DNA of 64,000 nucleotides from Aspergillus flavus (lineage: Eukaryota; Ascomycota; Eurotiomycetes; Eurotiales; Aspergillaceae): positions 4,464,001 through 4,528,000 of the forward strand of contig NC_092406.1 in assembly GCF_009017415.1 (NCBI RefSeq), in the 5' to 3' direction. The position numbers and the translations under genes are program-made. The notes under the pieces were generated by a model that saw only the letters and a program-made list of their open reading frames with translations, was not told the DNA's origin and did no database searches. Shown one piece after another: positions 48,426 through 63,689 of the stretch (positions within the stretch are counted from its first letter, which is position 1; each line of letters starts with the position of its first letter).

Positions 48426-51400
48426 TAGCTAGATAGTTAAAATCTCCTTTTTAAAATAATTAATAATTTCTATTCTATAAGAATCTAATAGATTATAAGT
48501 TTAACTAGCTTGAAAAAAGTCTAAGAAATTATTTAATCTATTTAAAGAAAATTTTGGAACTTAATAATTAATATTAATATTAATTTAAACTTTTTATTTA
48601 TAAAAAAAAGTTTTTAAAAAAATCTATAATATATATTAAAATAGCTAATAGTGATTAAAGCTTTTAAAAAAATCTCTTAAAAAAAGAAAATAAAACTTAA
48701 GACTTAAACTAAGAAATACTATAAAAAAAATAAAAATATGAGATTATTTTTTATTTAAAAATCTGTTAGATAAAATAAATAAAATTATAGAATATTTAAT
48801 AAACTAATCTAATTATAAAATATAAAATTTTTATATTTAAAATATGTTATAATTATATAAAATTAATATATTAATTAATATTTTAATTCTAAAATTTTTA
48901 ATAATATTATTAATTTATATAAAATAAAAATAAATATTTTAAATATTAAAATTATAGCTAATTCTATAGATTTTAAAAAAAATAATTAAATAATTATTAA
49001 TTATTATTAATCTTACTATATATATTAATAAAATTTATAAATAATATATATTATATAATTATACTTTATTATATTATTTTAATTTTTTATAAAAATTTAA
49101 AATAGAACTTTTTATTTAAATAATATATATTAAAAACAAATTTAAATTTAAAATTATATAAAATAATATAAAGTATAATTTTTTAAAAATATATATATTT
49201 ATTATTAGAAAAAAAATCTATTTTAATATAATTTATTAATAGTTATAATAGATAATATCAATTTAAATAATAAATTTAAATATAATATTATAATATATTA
49301 ATAGTTTTATTTTATTTTATAACTAAATAATTAGATTTTATATAATAAAACTTTATAAATATATTAAATCTTTAAATTTATAATTAAAATAAAAAAATAG
49401 ATATAAATTATATAATATTTATATAATATTTTTTAATAAAATAATAATTAAAAATTTTAATATATTAAAAATATTATACTAATTATTTAATATTAATTTT
49501 TTAAAATTAAATATTTTAAATTAAAAGAATTTGATAATATATTTAAATTTTTTTTAATAAAATCTTTAAATATAATATATCTATAGAAAATATTATAAAA
49601 ATTAAAAAAGTAGACTATATTAAAATAAATCTAGATATAGAAAATAATTAAACTATAATATTATATATTAAAATATACTATTAATTTAAAATATATTTTC
49701 AATTTTTTTTAATTTAAAAAAAATTAAATTAAAATAGAAAGTTTTTTAGAATAATTTAAATTATATATTTAAATTAATTAATAATATTATAAAAGATTTT
49801 ATTTAAAATATTTATAATATTTTTTTTTATATTTATATATATAGAATTTTTTTTATAAAAAATTTTTTAAATATATAAAAAAAATATTATAATTATATAT
49901 TATTATTTTAATTATATAAAAATACTAAAAATTATAATTATAATAAAAATATAAAATATTAAATTAATATTCAATACTAATATATACTATAAAATATATT
50001 ATAAAATTGAAATAAAATATTATATATTTTAAATATTATAAATTTATTTTATTAATTTTTTAAATCTCTATTATATAGATATATAGAAAATTAATTTAAT
50101 TAATTATAATAAATATAACTATTTTTTAATTATAAATAATAATATAATAGAATTAATATATACTATAATACTTTTATAATAAAAAAAAGTTTTAAATATT
50201 TTAAGAAAAATAAATTAAAAATATTATAATATAATAAAAAGATATATTATTTATTAATATTTAAATAAAATAAAATTTAATAATTTTAATAAATAAATAA
50301 AAAAGTCTAATAAAAATATATAAATTAAATTAATATTTTTTTTATATATTCAAAATAAATAATAAAATTAAAAAAATTAATAATATTTTTAATTAAATAG
50401 CTAGATTAACAATAATTAATTTTAATTTATTAAATTATTTTTAGCTTTATATAATTAATATAGTAACTAAAATATTTAATTAATTTATTTTATTAAAAAA
50501 ACTAGATTAAATATAACTATATATAAATATTAATTTCATTATAATTTATTAAATAAAAAAATATTTTTAAATTTTATAAAGATTTATAATATATAAATAT
50601 ATATTTATATATTATAAAAAATTATATAATATTAAAAAAAATAAAATTGTATATATAAATTAAATATTTTATTAATTTTAAAAAAGATAATAGTTATATA
50701 TAAAAAATATAAATATTAAAAAAATTAAATTAAAAAATTTTATAAATTTGATTTTATTTAGCATATAATAGATTATAAGTCTAGAAAGACTATCTAGATT
50801 AAGAGAAATATAAAACTTATTAATTATAATAAAATTTCTAGCGTTTAGTAATAATAGATAGTAATAGTAAAAGTATTGGTACTAGATACTACTACTATTT
50901 TTATTAAATCTATTAAATATAACTAGAAATATTAAGCATTCTCTATTACTAGAAAACTGTTTATCTAATCTAGACTACAATATTAAAAAGAATTCGAAAT
51001 AAACTTAAAAATTAAATTAAATAGTCTACTTAAGTTTTATAGATTAATAAAGGCTCTTTATCTATAATTATGTAATTTATATTAATATAAAAAATCTTTC
51101 TTTATCTATAAAATTATTAAGAGTTTAAAGATTTTATTTTTTATTTATTTATAGATTATAAGTCTAGAGATTTAGTCTCTAGATTTTTAATTATTTATTT
51201 TAGCTTTTTTTAAAGCTATTTAAAATTTTAATAGTAGTTTTTTTATAATATAATTTTAATATACTATTCTTTAGAATTTAAAGCTATTAGCTATTTTTAA
51301 AGGATTTTATTTAGATTTTTAGAATAATTATTAAAAAATTATATTATTTAATATATTATATCTAAACTATCTCTATAAATAAATACTAATATTTATTAAA

Positions 51401-53589
51401 TTTAATTAAAAAATGTTATTATTTATCTTAAATCTTAAAATATATAAAGAAGAATTATTTTAAAAAAAATATTTATATTTTAAAATTTCTAGTAATATTA
51501 AATTTATTAAAATAGGATCTAATAAATTTATAATATATATAATTTAATTATCTATTATAGCTATAGAAAAAGAAGTATCTTTATTTTTTTTTAAAAAAAG
51601 TATTAAAAAAAATTAATAAAATTAAAAACAATAGAATAAAAAATTTAATAAAATAATATAAATATTATTTATTGATTAATATTATATTTAATCTAATATA
51701 AAATTATTAAAATAAAAATTTTAAATAAGTTATAAAATTATTTTCTAAAGAAATTTAATATCTCTATTAATATTTAATTATTTAAAGATTTTTAAATTAT
51801 TATTTATATTTAATTTATAAATTATAAAAATATTTAAAATTATATATTTAAATTAACTATATTATTTAATAAATTAATTATAAATTTATAAATAAATAAA
51901 AATTTATTTAAAGTCTTAAAAATATAGTTTATTTTATATAATTTAAAAGAAATTTAGAATTTATTTTATATTTTATATTAAATAATTATTTTAATAAAAA
52001 GAATTATTTTTAATAAAATTATATAAGTTTTTATTTAGAAAAAAATAAAAATAAAATTTAATATTTTATAAAGTAGTATAATTAAAGTTAAAATAAATAA
52101 ATAAGTTATAGAAAGAATAATAAAAAGTCTTTATTTAAGAAATCTCGTTTTCTATATAGATATTATAAAAAAATAATTATTTAGAAAATAATATTAGTAA
52201 ATTTGTTCAAAAGAAATATAAAAAATATAAAATAAAGTACAAGCTAAAAAAATAAAAAAAATAAAATTAATACTATTATTTTTATATTAAAAAATAATAA
52301 TTTTATTTATATAGTTAAATTTATAAAGAATTATTATTTCACTATTAAGAATATTAAAATTTTTTTTTAATTTAATTTAAATATTTAGAATATTAACTTT
52401 AATAGTTTATTTTATTATAAATTTTAATAATTTTATTAATAATATTATAAAATTTTATTAATATGATATATAGATTACTATAGATTATATTATATATTTA
52501 ATTTTTAAAAAAATATTAAATTATTTTTTAAACTATTCATTAATAGATATTATTTAGTACTCATAGATATATTATATATATTTAAAATTAAAATTAAGTT
52601 ATTTAATATTATAAAAATAATATAGAAAGATTTAGATATTAATTTTTTATTTAAAGAAAGTATTTTTATTTATATTAAAAAAAAGTATTATAATTAAATA
52701 TATAAATAAATAGTTTTTATTATTAATTACTAAATATAAATAGTAAATCTTTATTAATATAAAAAAAATTAGAATAATATTAAATCTAGATTTAAATATA
52801 TAAAAGTCTATTAGCTTTTTTTTATTAATTAATATAATTCCTTTATAAATATATATTTTCTAAAATATAAATAAAAAATAATTAAAATAATTAAAAAATT
52901 TAAAATAATAAATATAACATAGATTATAATATTAAATTATTTATTCTAATAATATTTAAAAATTTATAAATAATAATTTTAAAATATAATCTAAAAAAAA
53001 TATTATTTAAAAAATAATTATACTATATATATATATATAAATAGAAAAGTATAATTCAATATTTTAATTGTATAATTAAAATTAAAATATATATAACTTT
53101 TATAAATAAACTATAAATATAAAAAAATCTATAGATAGAAATTATAAAATTAATTATTTTTATTAAAAATATTTTATTAATTAAAAATATAATTATTACT
53201 TTATTTAAAATATATTATAATAAATAATTTAATTTAAAATTATTTAAAATTATTAAATTACTTTATTAGATTATTATTTTAATTAAATTATAATTATTTA
53301 AAAATATTATAAATAAAGCTTAATCTATAAATTATATAAATTATATTTTTAATTATATAAATTTTAATAAATAATATATTGTTTATATTTTTAAAATATA
53401 TTATATAAAATAAATATAGAATATAATAATTAAAAAAAGATTTTAAATTTTTTAATAGTTTAAATAATAACTATAATAAATAAATAAAAAAATCTCTATT
53501 TATTATATTTTTGATATAAAATTTTAATAAAATACAAAATAAATTTAAATCTAATATATTTAATAATAAATTAATTAATTTAATTATAT

Positions 53590-53760
53590 AATTAAAGCTA
53601 TAATATATTATTATAAAAAAATATTAGAATTTATAAAAAATTTTATAGTTTAATTAAAAAATTATTAAATTAGATTTTGATATATATATAAATTATAATA
53701 ACTTTTTCTAAATTTATAAAAAATTAATAATTTTTTATTATTTATAATATATTAATATTT
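53590..53760 (+). repeat. Degenerate repeat pair, member A
   Basis: Aligns with 58936-59104 in the same orientation: AGCTATAATATATTATTATA against AGCTATAATATACTACTACA, then GATTTTGATATATATATAAA against AAATCTTGATATATCTATAA. Differences are mainly C to T and G to A in this copy, so it is the more heavily mutated one. Type of element not determined. Confidence 0.6.
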
Positions 53761-56700
53761 AAAGTTTTGTTTAATAATATATTTTAAAATTAAAAATAAA
53801 AATTTAATTTTATTTAATATAATTTTACAAATATTTATTTAAATTTTAAAAGTATAATAAAAGATAATAAATTTTAATTAAAAATTAAATAATATTATTA
53901 ATTTACTTATTTATAAAAAATAGTATATACTAGAAAAAAAGTTTTATTAAAAATAATTTAATATTAAAACTATTATAAAGTTATTATTATCTAAAATATT
54001 ATTAAATTAAAAAAATAATAATCTTTTTAAAATTAATAATAATTATTTAAATAATTTTAAACTTTTTTATAATAATAGTAAGAATAATAATAATTAAAAT
54101 AAAAAAATTTAAAATATATTTAAAATATTAATTATATTAATAAAAGAATTAAATATAAATAGTAAAGCAATATATTTAAAGAATAAAAATTATGATACAA
54201 TAAATAATATAATTTATTATTAAATAAATTATAAAAAAACTAATTTAATATTTAATTAATAAAGTTATATAATAAATAATTAAATAAATTATTTTATTTA
54301 TTATTCTATTAAATTTTATATTAATAAATATATTTAATAATAATATTTTAAATATTAAAATAATAAAAATTAAAATTTTTAAGAAAGGTTTCTTATAAAT
54401 TAATTATTTTTATTAAAAAATCTCTAATTTAAATAAAGTTTTTTAAATATAATAATTATTTTAAATATAAAATAATCAATAAATAGTTATAATAAATAGA
54501 TTTTTATAAAAAAAATCTTTAAAATTAAAAAAGTAATAATTACTAAATAAAGATTTATTAAAATTATTAAGAAATACTAGAAAATAAAAAAAATAATACA
54601 TTTATAATAAAAAATAATAATTCTATTATTATTTTTAAATAATTAAAAAAATAGATTTATAATAATTTTAATATCTTAAAAAATTAAAATTAATATAAAT
54701 ATATATTAATATTTATTTTAATATCATAATTTATATATTATTTTATAATATAAATAAAAAGAATTTAAAATTAAATAAATTAAAAAAAGTTATTAAAATT
54801 TTTTAAATAGTATTTATAAAATTTATTTAATATAAATAAAATAAAATTATTTTAATTATTTTTAATTATTTTTACTATTTTAATAAAGATAATAATAAAT
54901 TATAAAATATTAATAATTAATAATTAAATTTAATAAATTTTTTTATAAAAGAAAATTAAAATTAAAATTTAATAAAATATTAAAAAAAATAAAAATATTA
55001 TAATTTTAATAAAATAGAATATTTTATAAAAAATTAATTAAAATTATTAAATAAAAAAATGTTAATTAATTAAATAAAAAAGTTTTTTTATTAATATAAA
55101 ATAATTTAAAATTTTAAATCTATTAAATAATAAAAATATTAAAAAATTAATTATTTAAAAAATATTATTTAAATAATATTACAAAATAAGAAAAATAGAT
55201 ATTATTAACATTAATTTATAGATTTAGAATATTATATATAAATTTATAAAATATTTTTAAATTTTGTTTTTATATAAATAATTATTAGAACTATTTAAAA
55301 ATAAAAAAATAAAATATAATATTTTTTATTAAAATTATAAATAAAATTAATATAAAAATAAAAATTAAATTAATAATTTTTAAATAAATAATAGTTTTAA
55401 AAAAAATTATTTATAAAATTTTTATTAAAAAAATAAATTTATAATCAGTATAAATAATATATTCTTAATATTTATTAATATTTATTTTTAATTATTAAAT
55501 AAATTTATAAAATTTAAAATATAAATTTAATTAATAATTAAAATTAATTGAATATAATTATTTATTTTTTTAAATTTTTTTATAAAAAGTAAAAAAAATT
55601 ATATAAAAATAAATAATTATATTTAAAATCATTTAAATAATTTATTATATTTTTTAAATTATATAATATATTTATTATGTTTTAAATTATAATCAATTAA
55701 ATTTAAATATTATATATAAAACTATTTTATATTATATACTTTATATTATATATTTTTTAAAAATTATAAAAAAACATAAAAAATGTGTTTTCTATTAATA
55801 AAATTAAATATTATTATAAAATAATTATAATTATAAAGTATATATAAAATATATTAATTTTTAAAATTTATAGTATATTATTAATATTTTATATAATTAT
55901 TTATAAATATAGTAGTATTATTATATAAACTTTTTAAAAAAATATATAATATTATATAGAAATAAATATAAATTAATTATTTAATTAATATTTTATAAAT
56001 TTATTTTTAAAAAATTTAAAAAAATATTAATATTTATATTAATTTTAATTATAATTAATATATAAAAAATTTTAATAAAAATAAATAATAATAAAGAATA
56101 ATTTAATATTTAAAAAATAGTTTTTTATTAAATAAATAATAACTAATAAAACTAATTTAAGAATATACCAATAAATTAATATAAAATTTAAATTATTTAA
56201 AATTATTTAAAATTATTAAATATAAATATTAACAATTTTTAATAATAAAAAATATATAAAATATAATATATAATTATTTAAATTATTTTAAAAATAAAAT
56301 ATTAATTTTAGTAATCAATTATTAATAGTTTTTAATAGTAAATATTATTATAAATTATTATAATAAAAAATTATACTATAGATTAAATAATAATAAAAAT
56401 AATATTAAAAATTATTAATAAAAATTATATATTTTTTATAGAAAAAAAATCTTTATTAATTATAAAATAATAAAAAGATTAATATTTTATAAATAATAAA
56501 GATTTTTTTTCTATTATTTTTTATTAAATATATTATTATATAAAATTAATTAAAATATAATATTATATAATAATATTATACTATTTTATATAAATAAAAA
56601 AAATAAAATATTTAAATAAAATATTTATAAAGATATTAATAAATCTATAAAATTATAAAATAAATATTTATTATAAATTATATTTATAATATTAAAAATA

Positions 56701-58935
56701 ACCCTATTTTATCTATTATAAATAATTTGTTTAAAATTATTAGAAAATAAAAAAAATAATAATTAAATAACTAGATTTTAATCTATAATATATATTAAAA
56801 TATAATAAATAAATATCTATTAATATATATAATTAAATTATAAAAAATATAAAGAAATAGAATTTTACTATATAATTTGTAAAAAAACAATTAAATATTA
56901 ATTTATAATAAAACTTTTTAAAAATTATAGAATAAATAATTTAGATTTTATAAAATAATTAATATATATATATATATTAACTATCTATATATTAAAAAAT
57001 TAAAAGATTATATTTTATATAATTTTATTAATAAAAGATAATTAATAGCTATTTAAATAAATAATTTATAAGAATTATAAATATTAATACTATTAAATTA
57101 ATATTTAAAAAAAATAAAATCAATTATTAAAAAATTAATAAAATATATTAAATTATCAATTATATAGAATCTATTTTACTATTTTATATTGATTTTTTAA
57201 TAATAATTTATAAAAAATAAAAAAAATAAAAACAATTATAAGATTACTTAGTATATAAATAAAATAAAGATATAAAAAAAAAATAATAATATATCATAAT
57301 AAAATAAATTATAAATCTATATATTAAATATATATAAAAAAAGATCTAATAAAAATAGATTATTTTAAAAAATCTAGAAAAAAATCTATTATATTAATAT
57401 TAGAATAATAATAATAATAACATATTAATTATAAAAAATCTAAAAAATAATTAAAAAAAGAAATTATATTATAATAAAATATTAATATAATAAATTTTAA
57501 AAAAATCTATTATAATAACTGTATTATAATAATAGATAATTATATATAAATATAGTATATAAAACTATAAAATATTAAAATAATTATAAAATAATATTAT
57601 TATTTAAAATCTTAGCTAACTATAAAAAACTTTTAATTTAATTTAAATTATTATACTATTTTAATCTATTAATAATAAAAAAATTATATTTAAAAGTTTA
57701 TTAAAATTATTTAAAATTAATAATTATATTATTAAGATTAAGATTAATTATATTTTTAAAGTTTTTTAAATAATTATATAAACTAGTTTCTAAAAAAATA
57801 TTTTAAAAATAATATAATTTATAATAAATATAAATAGATATAAAGTTAAAATTATTTTTATTAATCAATATATAAATATATAAATATAAAAATATTTAAT
57901 AATAAATTTAATATATTTTTTTATAAAGTAAAATTATAAATAATTATAAAGAAAATTTTTAAAAGAATAATAGAAAACATAAATACAATTTATAATTATA
58001 AAATATTTATTTATAAAATATTAAAAAATAATAATAATATTAGCTAAAAAAATAAATTAATTATAATAATTTATATTTAATAAAATATAGATTTAGATAT
58101 AATAATAAATAATCTTTTTTAAAATATTTAATAATTTTATTTAAAATAATAAGTTTAATAAATTAATTTTCGAGTTTTTTATGAAATTAATAAAAATATT
58201 TATTACTAATTAAAATAAAATATTAATAAAATTAAAAAAAATAATTATAATAATAGAGTTTTAATAAATATTAATATTAGCTATAAAAGATTTTTAAAAT
58301 AAAATAATATTAATTCCTATTAAAAAATTAAATATAAAAAGTAAATTCTAAAGAGTTCTAATAAATATTATATAATAAATCTTATTAATAATGAAACTTT
58401 AGTTTATATTATTATTAATTTTAAATAAAATATTTTTAAAAAAATACATAATATTTTTGAATAGTTTTTTTTTAATTTAATATTTTTAAATAGTTTAGCT
58501 AATAATAATATTATTATATTTTTTAAAAAATTGATATTTCTTTATAAAATACTTTTTAATTATAAATATTAAATTAATAAAAAGTAATATAAAAAAGATT
58601 TTAATAAATTTAATAATATAAAAAAATAGTAAAATAATAATAGATATAAATAATTTATTTAAAATTAAAATTTTAATACTAATAGTATAGTATAAAAAAA
58701 TACTTAAAAATAATAATAGATTTTGTTTATAATCTATTTTTATTATTTAGTCTATACTATAATTCTATAATAATAGTAGCCATATAATATCTATATATAG
58801 ATATTAATTAATATTAGAAATATAAAACTATTTTATAATAATAAAAATATATTATATAATTTTAATTATATACTATAATTCTATATCTATATTATTAAAT
58901 CTAGATATATTTAATTATTAAGTAAAAAGAAATAT

Positions 58936-59104
58936 AATTATAGCTATAATATACTACTACAACAAATACTATAATTTATAAAAAATCTTATAGCTCTATT
59001 AAAAACCTACTAGACTAAATCTTGATATATCTATAAATTATAATAATTTTCTTTAGATCTATAGAAGATCGGTAATTCTCTATCTCTTATAGTATATTAC
59101 TACT
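58936..59104 (+). repeat. Degenerate repeat pair, member B (less mutated)
   Basis: The better preserved partner of 53590-53760. It keeps more C and G (ACCTACTAGACTAAATCTTG, AGAAGATCGGTAATTCTCTA). It might derive from a retrotransposon coding region, but I could not fit a protein family with certainty. Confidence 0.6.
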
Positions 59105-60135
59105 TATAATCTTAATTAGCCCAGTATTTTTAAATATTTGATTAATTAATTATTAAATACTTTTTAATTTTATTAATTTATGTTAATTATAATATTAAAA
59201 TAATATATTAATTAAAAAATTATATATTTAATTTTATTAATAAAATAACCAAAAAGTAATAGTAAACTATAATTAAACTAATATAATCTATTTTTATTAT
59301 ATTATTAATAAAAAAAATAATTATATTATTAAAAGTATTTAAATACTGGTAAATTATATAAAAATATTAAATATTTAAAATAAAAATTAATATTAATAAT
59401 AAGATCTATTATTATAAAATATAATAGATAATGGAATTTTTTTTTTTGGTTTTTAAAGTTAATTTTTTATAATTTGTTTGTTTATAGTAAAGACTACTAT
59501 TATATATATATATTTTATTTATATTATATAATTTAATTATAAGTATATATAAATAAATATAAAATTTATTTTTGTATAAAAAAATTTTTAAATAAAGAAA
59601 TAATATATATTCAATAATTTATAAATTTTAATAATAAATCAAATTAGATTTATAAGTTAAATGTAGTTCTTTATAATTTTAAATAATTTATAAAATTTTA
59701 GTATTTTAAGATCTATAATTAATATATAATAATAGATCTTTATTCCATAGAAATAAATAAATAAATATTTATTAATTATTATAGTACTATATTAATTATA
59801 TATATAAATAATATTATAATAACTAGTTTTAATATCTATATTAAAAAAATAAAATTATAATTTAATAATTTATATAATATAATAAATATTAATATAGCTA
59901 ATTATTATTTTAAAATAAAGACTATATAAAATAAAAAAAGATTTATATTAAAATTAATATAGAGTATATATATAAAATATATAATGGTTATTTTTAATTT
60001 TAATTTATATAAAATTTTATCTATTCTAATAGTAATAAATACTAAAATTATTAAAAATAATATAAAAATTAATATATAGATTAAATGATATTATTAGACT
60101 TTATTTAGATTATTAATATATTTAATATCGATCTA

Positions 60136-61313
60136 TAAAGTAGTTTTATAGAATCTCTATATTAATACTTTATATACTAGCCACGTATTTAATATATAAT
60201 CTAAAGTCTGTAAAATATAGATAGAATTAGGCAATTTATAATCTTTTATAGAATAGTCTACTAAGTCTCTTTAATATTTCTTTTAAATAGAATCTAGTTA
60301 ATTTCTAATCTTTTACTTAGAAAAAGTATAGAATAGAGCTCTAAAAACTTATATTTCAATAGAGCCTAGATATACTCTATAGAATTTAAATTAGATAAAT
60401 AAAGCGGCTATTCTAGAATCTAAATCTTATAGAATGTTAACTAATTCTATATTTTATAAAAAATATAGATTTTTATATTATTTTATTAGAATATAATTCT
60501 AAACTTATAGATTAGTAGAAGATCCTTTTTTAAATAGATAAAATAAGATATTATTAAATAATTGTTTTATTTTAATAATTTATTCTATTCTATAATTATT
60601 AAATCTGATTAACTATTTAATTATATAGAATTCTATACTATCTAGAATATATCTTTTCTAGATCGCGTCCATAGACCTTATTTAAAAATTAAAAAATATA
60701 TTAAATAGAGAAATTAGACTTTTACTATATTAAATATTTATTAAAAAACTATATATTTTTTAATTAATATAATTTAACTATATGTATATAAGTTTAAATT
60801 ATTTTTTTTTATTATTTTAGACGTTAAAGTAATCTATTTCTTATTTTTCTACTTTTTTAAATAAAAAGTCTTTAAAATCTATTTAATTATAGAGATAAAG
60901 ATTTTAGAATTATTATATTTATATAGAGAGCTTTATAGCTTATTCTAAATATCCAGCGCGCTAAAAAATATATATAGTATTTAGTAGAATAAATAAGTTT
61001 TATAAATCTTCTTTTTCTAGAAAGCGATTTTAAAATATAGTTAACTATATAGAAAGTATTTTTTAGTTAAATAAATTATATTTAAACTAATATCAAATTA
61101 TTTAGCTAATTAAGTTGGCGATATCTAATTATTTAGACTAGATAATATAGTTATATAGATTTTAATAGAAAGTTTAAAATTAGATCTTCAATTTCCACTA
61201 ATTTTGGTTCTAAAAGACCTTATTTTAATAGAATGATACACAGTTAAAGAAGTTACAATTTTTTAATACATCGCGGAAACGCGTTAGTATAATCAGACTT
61301 TTGATCCACCTTG
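60136..61313 (-). mobile_element. RIP-decayed Tc1/Ant1-like transposon
   Basis: 1,178 bp between TA dinucleotides (60134-60135 and 61314-61315). The ends read inward CAAGGTGG (right) and TAAAGTAG (left), equal if C/T and G/A changes are allowed; the inverted repeat is short. On the minus strand the C-terminal third of a Tc1-family transposase is legible near 60345-60415: stop-P-L-Y-L-S-N-L-N-S-I-E-Y-I-stop-A-L-L-K, the decayed form of the WPxYSPDLNPIEHxW signature. The end NCLILSxxxRL and RG-stop-Y-I-K-Y follows, with a final TAA at 60162-60164. Trp codons have become TAG, Asp has become Asn, Pro Ser and His Tyr, each one C-to-T or G-to-A step. It cannot code for an active protein. Confidence 0.82.
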
Positions 61314-63059
61314 TAGATTTTTAATATAGATATAAATAAGTTTATTATTTGAAATTTTAGTATTATTAAAATTATATTTTCTATAATAAAGAAAATATTA
61401 TATATTTATATAAAATAATAGATTCTATAGTAGTTATAATTTTAAAATATAAATATATAATTCTATTTCTAATATATAATAATAAAATTATAGATTTACA
61501 GATTAAAATTTTTATTATAATCTATAGATACTATATAAATTATTTAATATTATAAACATTAAAAATAAATTAACATTTAATTAAAATATTTATATAAAAA
61601 ATCTCTATTTAAAAAGTAAGATTATTAGTAAAATAAGGATTTAGTAAAATATATTATTAATTAAATTAAATATAATGAAATATATAAATAATATAAAATT
61701 TATTAATTATTAAACATTAAAAACTGTATTTTTTATAATATAAAAACTATATTATAAATGTATTATATCTATAATATATAAATATATAGCTATAAAAATT
61801 AATAGATTATAAAAATTATATTAATTATTATATTCTAATTAATAATATAATATAGATAATAGATATATATTTATCAAACTATTAAATAAATATAATAAAT
61901 ATTATAATTTAATTTATTAAATATTTTATAGTTTAGTTTATTATTATATTATAAAGTAATAAAATAATAGTAAATAAAAACTCTATAATCTTATAATATA
62001 AATAAAAAATTAAAATTAAAACTATATTTTCTAGATTTTTAAAATTTAATAGTTTTATAAAAAGAACTAATATATATTATAATTTTTTATTAAAAATATA
62101 TTGATTAATATAAATATATTTAATATTATATAGTTATATATAATAGAATAAATATACTATTAAAATCAATAATTATTCTATAATTAAGAATAATAAAATT
62201 TTACTTTTCTAAAACTATTTAATATTAAATTTTTAATTAAGTTTTTTGAAATTTTTAAAATATAGAATATATTAATATATTTAAAAGAAAATAAAGTATA
62301 AATTTAAAAATTATTACTATAAATTAAAATTAAATATTTTATTAATTTTAAAAATAATACTAATTATATTTTTAAAATATAGTATTAAATATAAGTAAAA
62401 TTAAATAATTATAAATATTATTCTTAATAAAACTTATTATATTTTTATTTATAAATACTAAAATTTTTTAAAATTAATAATAATAATTATATTATATAAT
62501 TTAAAATATAATGAATTTTCTATAAACGTAAATAATAATATTTTATTAATTTTAATAAGATATATATACTAATAATCGCGAATATTTTTATTAAAACAAT
62601 TATTAAATTAGTAGCTTTTTTTAATATAGAATAAAAATAGATTAATTTTTATATAATATATTAAATATAAATATTAATGAAAAGTATATTTATATAATAT
62701 AGTCTATTAAATCTAAGAGAAATAGAGTAAAAATAATTTACTATTTTAATAAATTATTATATAGTTTTAAAGAGTATATCTATAAAATAAAAATATTAAT
62801 ACTAAACTATAAAGAATAGATTTTATTTTAATAATTAAAAATAATAAAATAATTCTATTATATATTAATAAGATATTTACTATAGTATTAATAAAAACTA
62901 TTATTATTATAATGTATTAAAAGTTTGTAGAATTATTTAAATTTAAAATTATTAATAAATTAAATAAATTTTTAGACTATAGTATAGTATATAATTATAA
63001 AAAAAGAATAATTATACTATATTAAAATAATAAATTGTGTTCTATATTTTATATCTATA

Positions 63060-63340
63060 TTTCTAGTATACTATTGTTAAGGTATTGATGTATTGATTAT
63101 TGTTTATTGATTCCTATCTAATAGTTGTCGGCTGGCTTTCTATTAATTAACTAGAGTTATCTACTATAATTAACTATATAAGATTTAATAAGTTCTAGAT
63201 TTTAATAAATATCAGGATTGAGAATAATAATATTTTATTATTAATAATAGATATAAAACGCTGAATAAAATAAGAAATACAATATAATAAGCAGAAATAG
63301 ATATAATAAAGTAAAAGATATATATTAATATTAATTAATT
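63060..63340 (+). repeat. Possible LTR-type remnant
   Basis: An island with more G+C begins TGTTAAGGTATTGATGTATT (63075) and contains TAGTTGTCGGCTGGCTTTCT. It is followed by AACGCTGAATAAAATAAGAA and TACAATATAATAAGCA. The TGTTA start and an end in CA resemble a Copia or Gypsy long terminal repeat of about 215 bases. No second LTR was found, so this is tentative. Confidence 0.35.
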
Positions 63341-63689
63341 ATTAAAATTTTCTATATTAATCTTTATATTTTTTAAATTTTTTATATAATTTATTAAATT
63401 TATACTTCTTATTTCATCTAGCTATATTTTAAAAATTCGTCTTTATATTATATAATAATTTTTTAATAACATTTAATATTGTTAATAAAAAAATAACTAA
63501 CTATATAATATTAATTTAATTAAATTAAATTAAAAGATATATTAAAACTAAATATATATTTTTATATAGATTAATATTAAAATAATTAAAGTACTTATTA
63601 AATTAATAGAGTTTTATAAATTAAAAAGATTAATATATATTATAGTACAATATAAAATAGATTTTTAAAACTATTATTATTTTAATTTT

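Noticed and set aside
50768..51170. ATAGATTATAAGTCTAGA twice, about 385 bases apart, as possible short LTR pair
   Set aside because: Only about 18 bases are shared and the flanks do not align; too weak in this composition.
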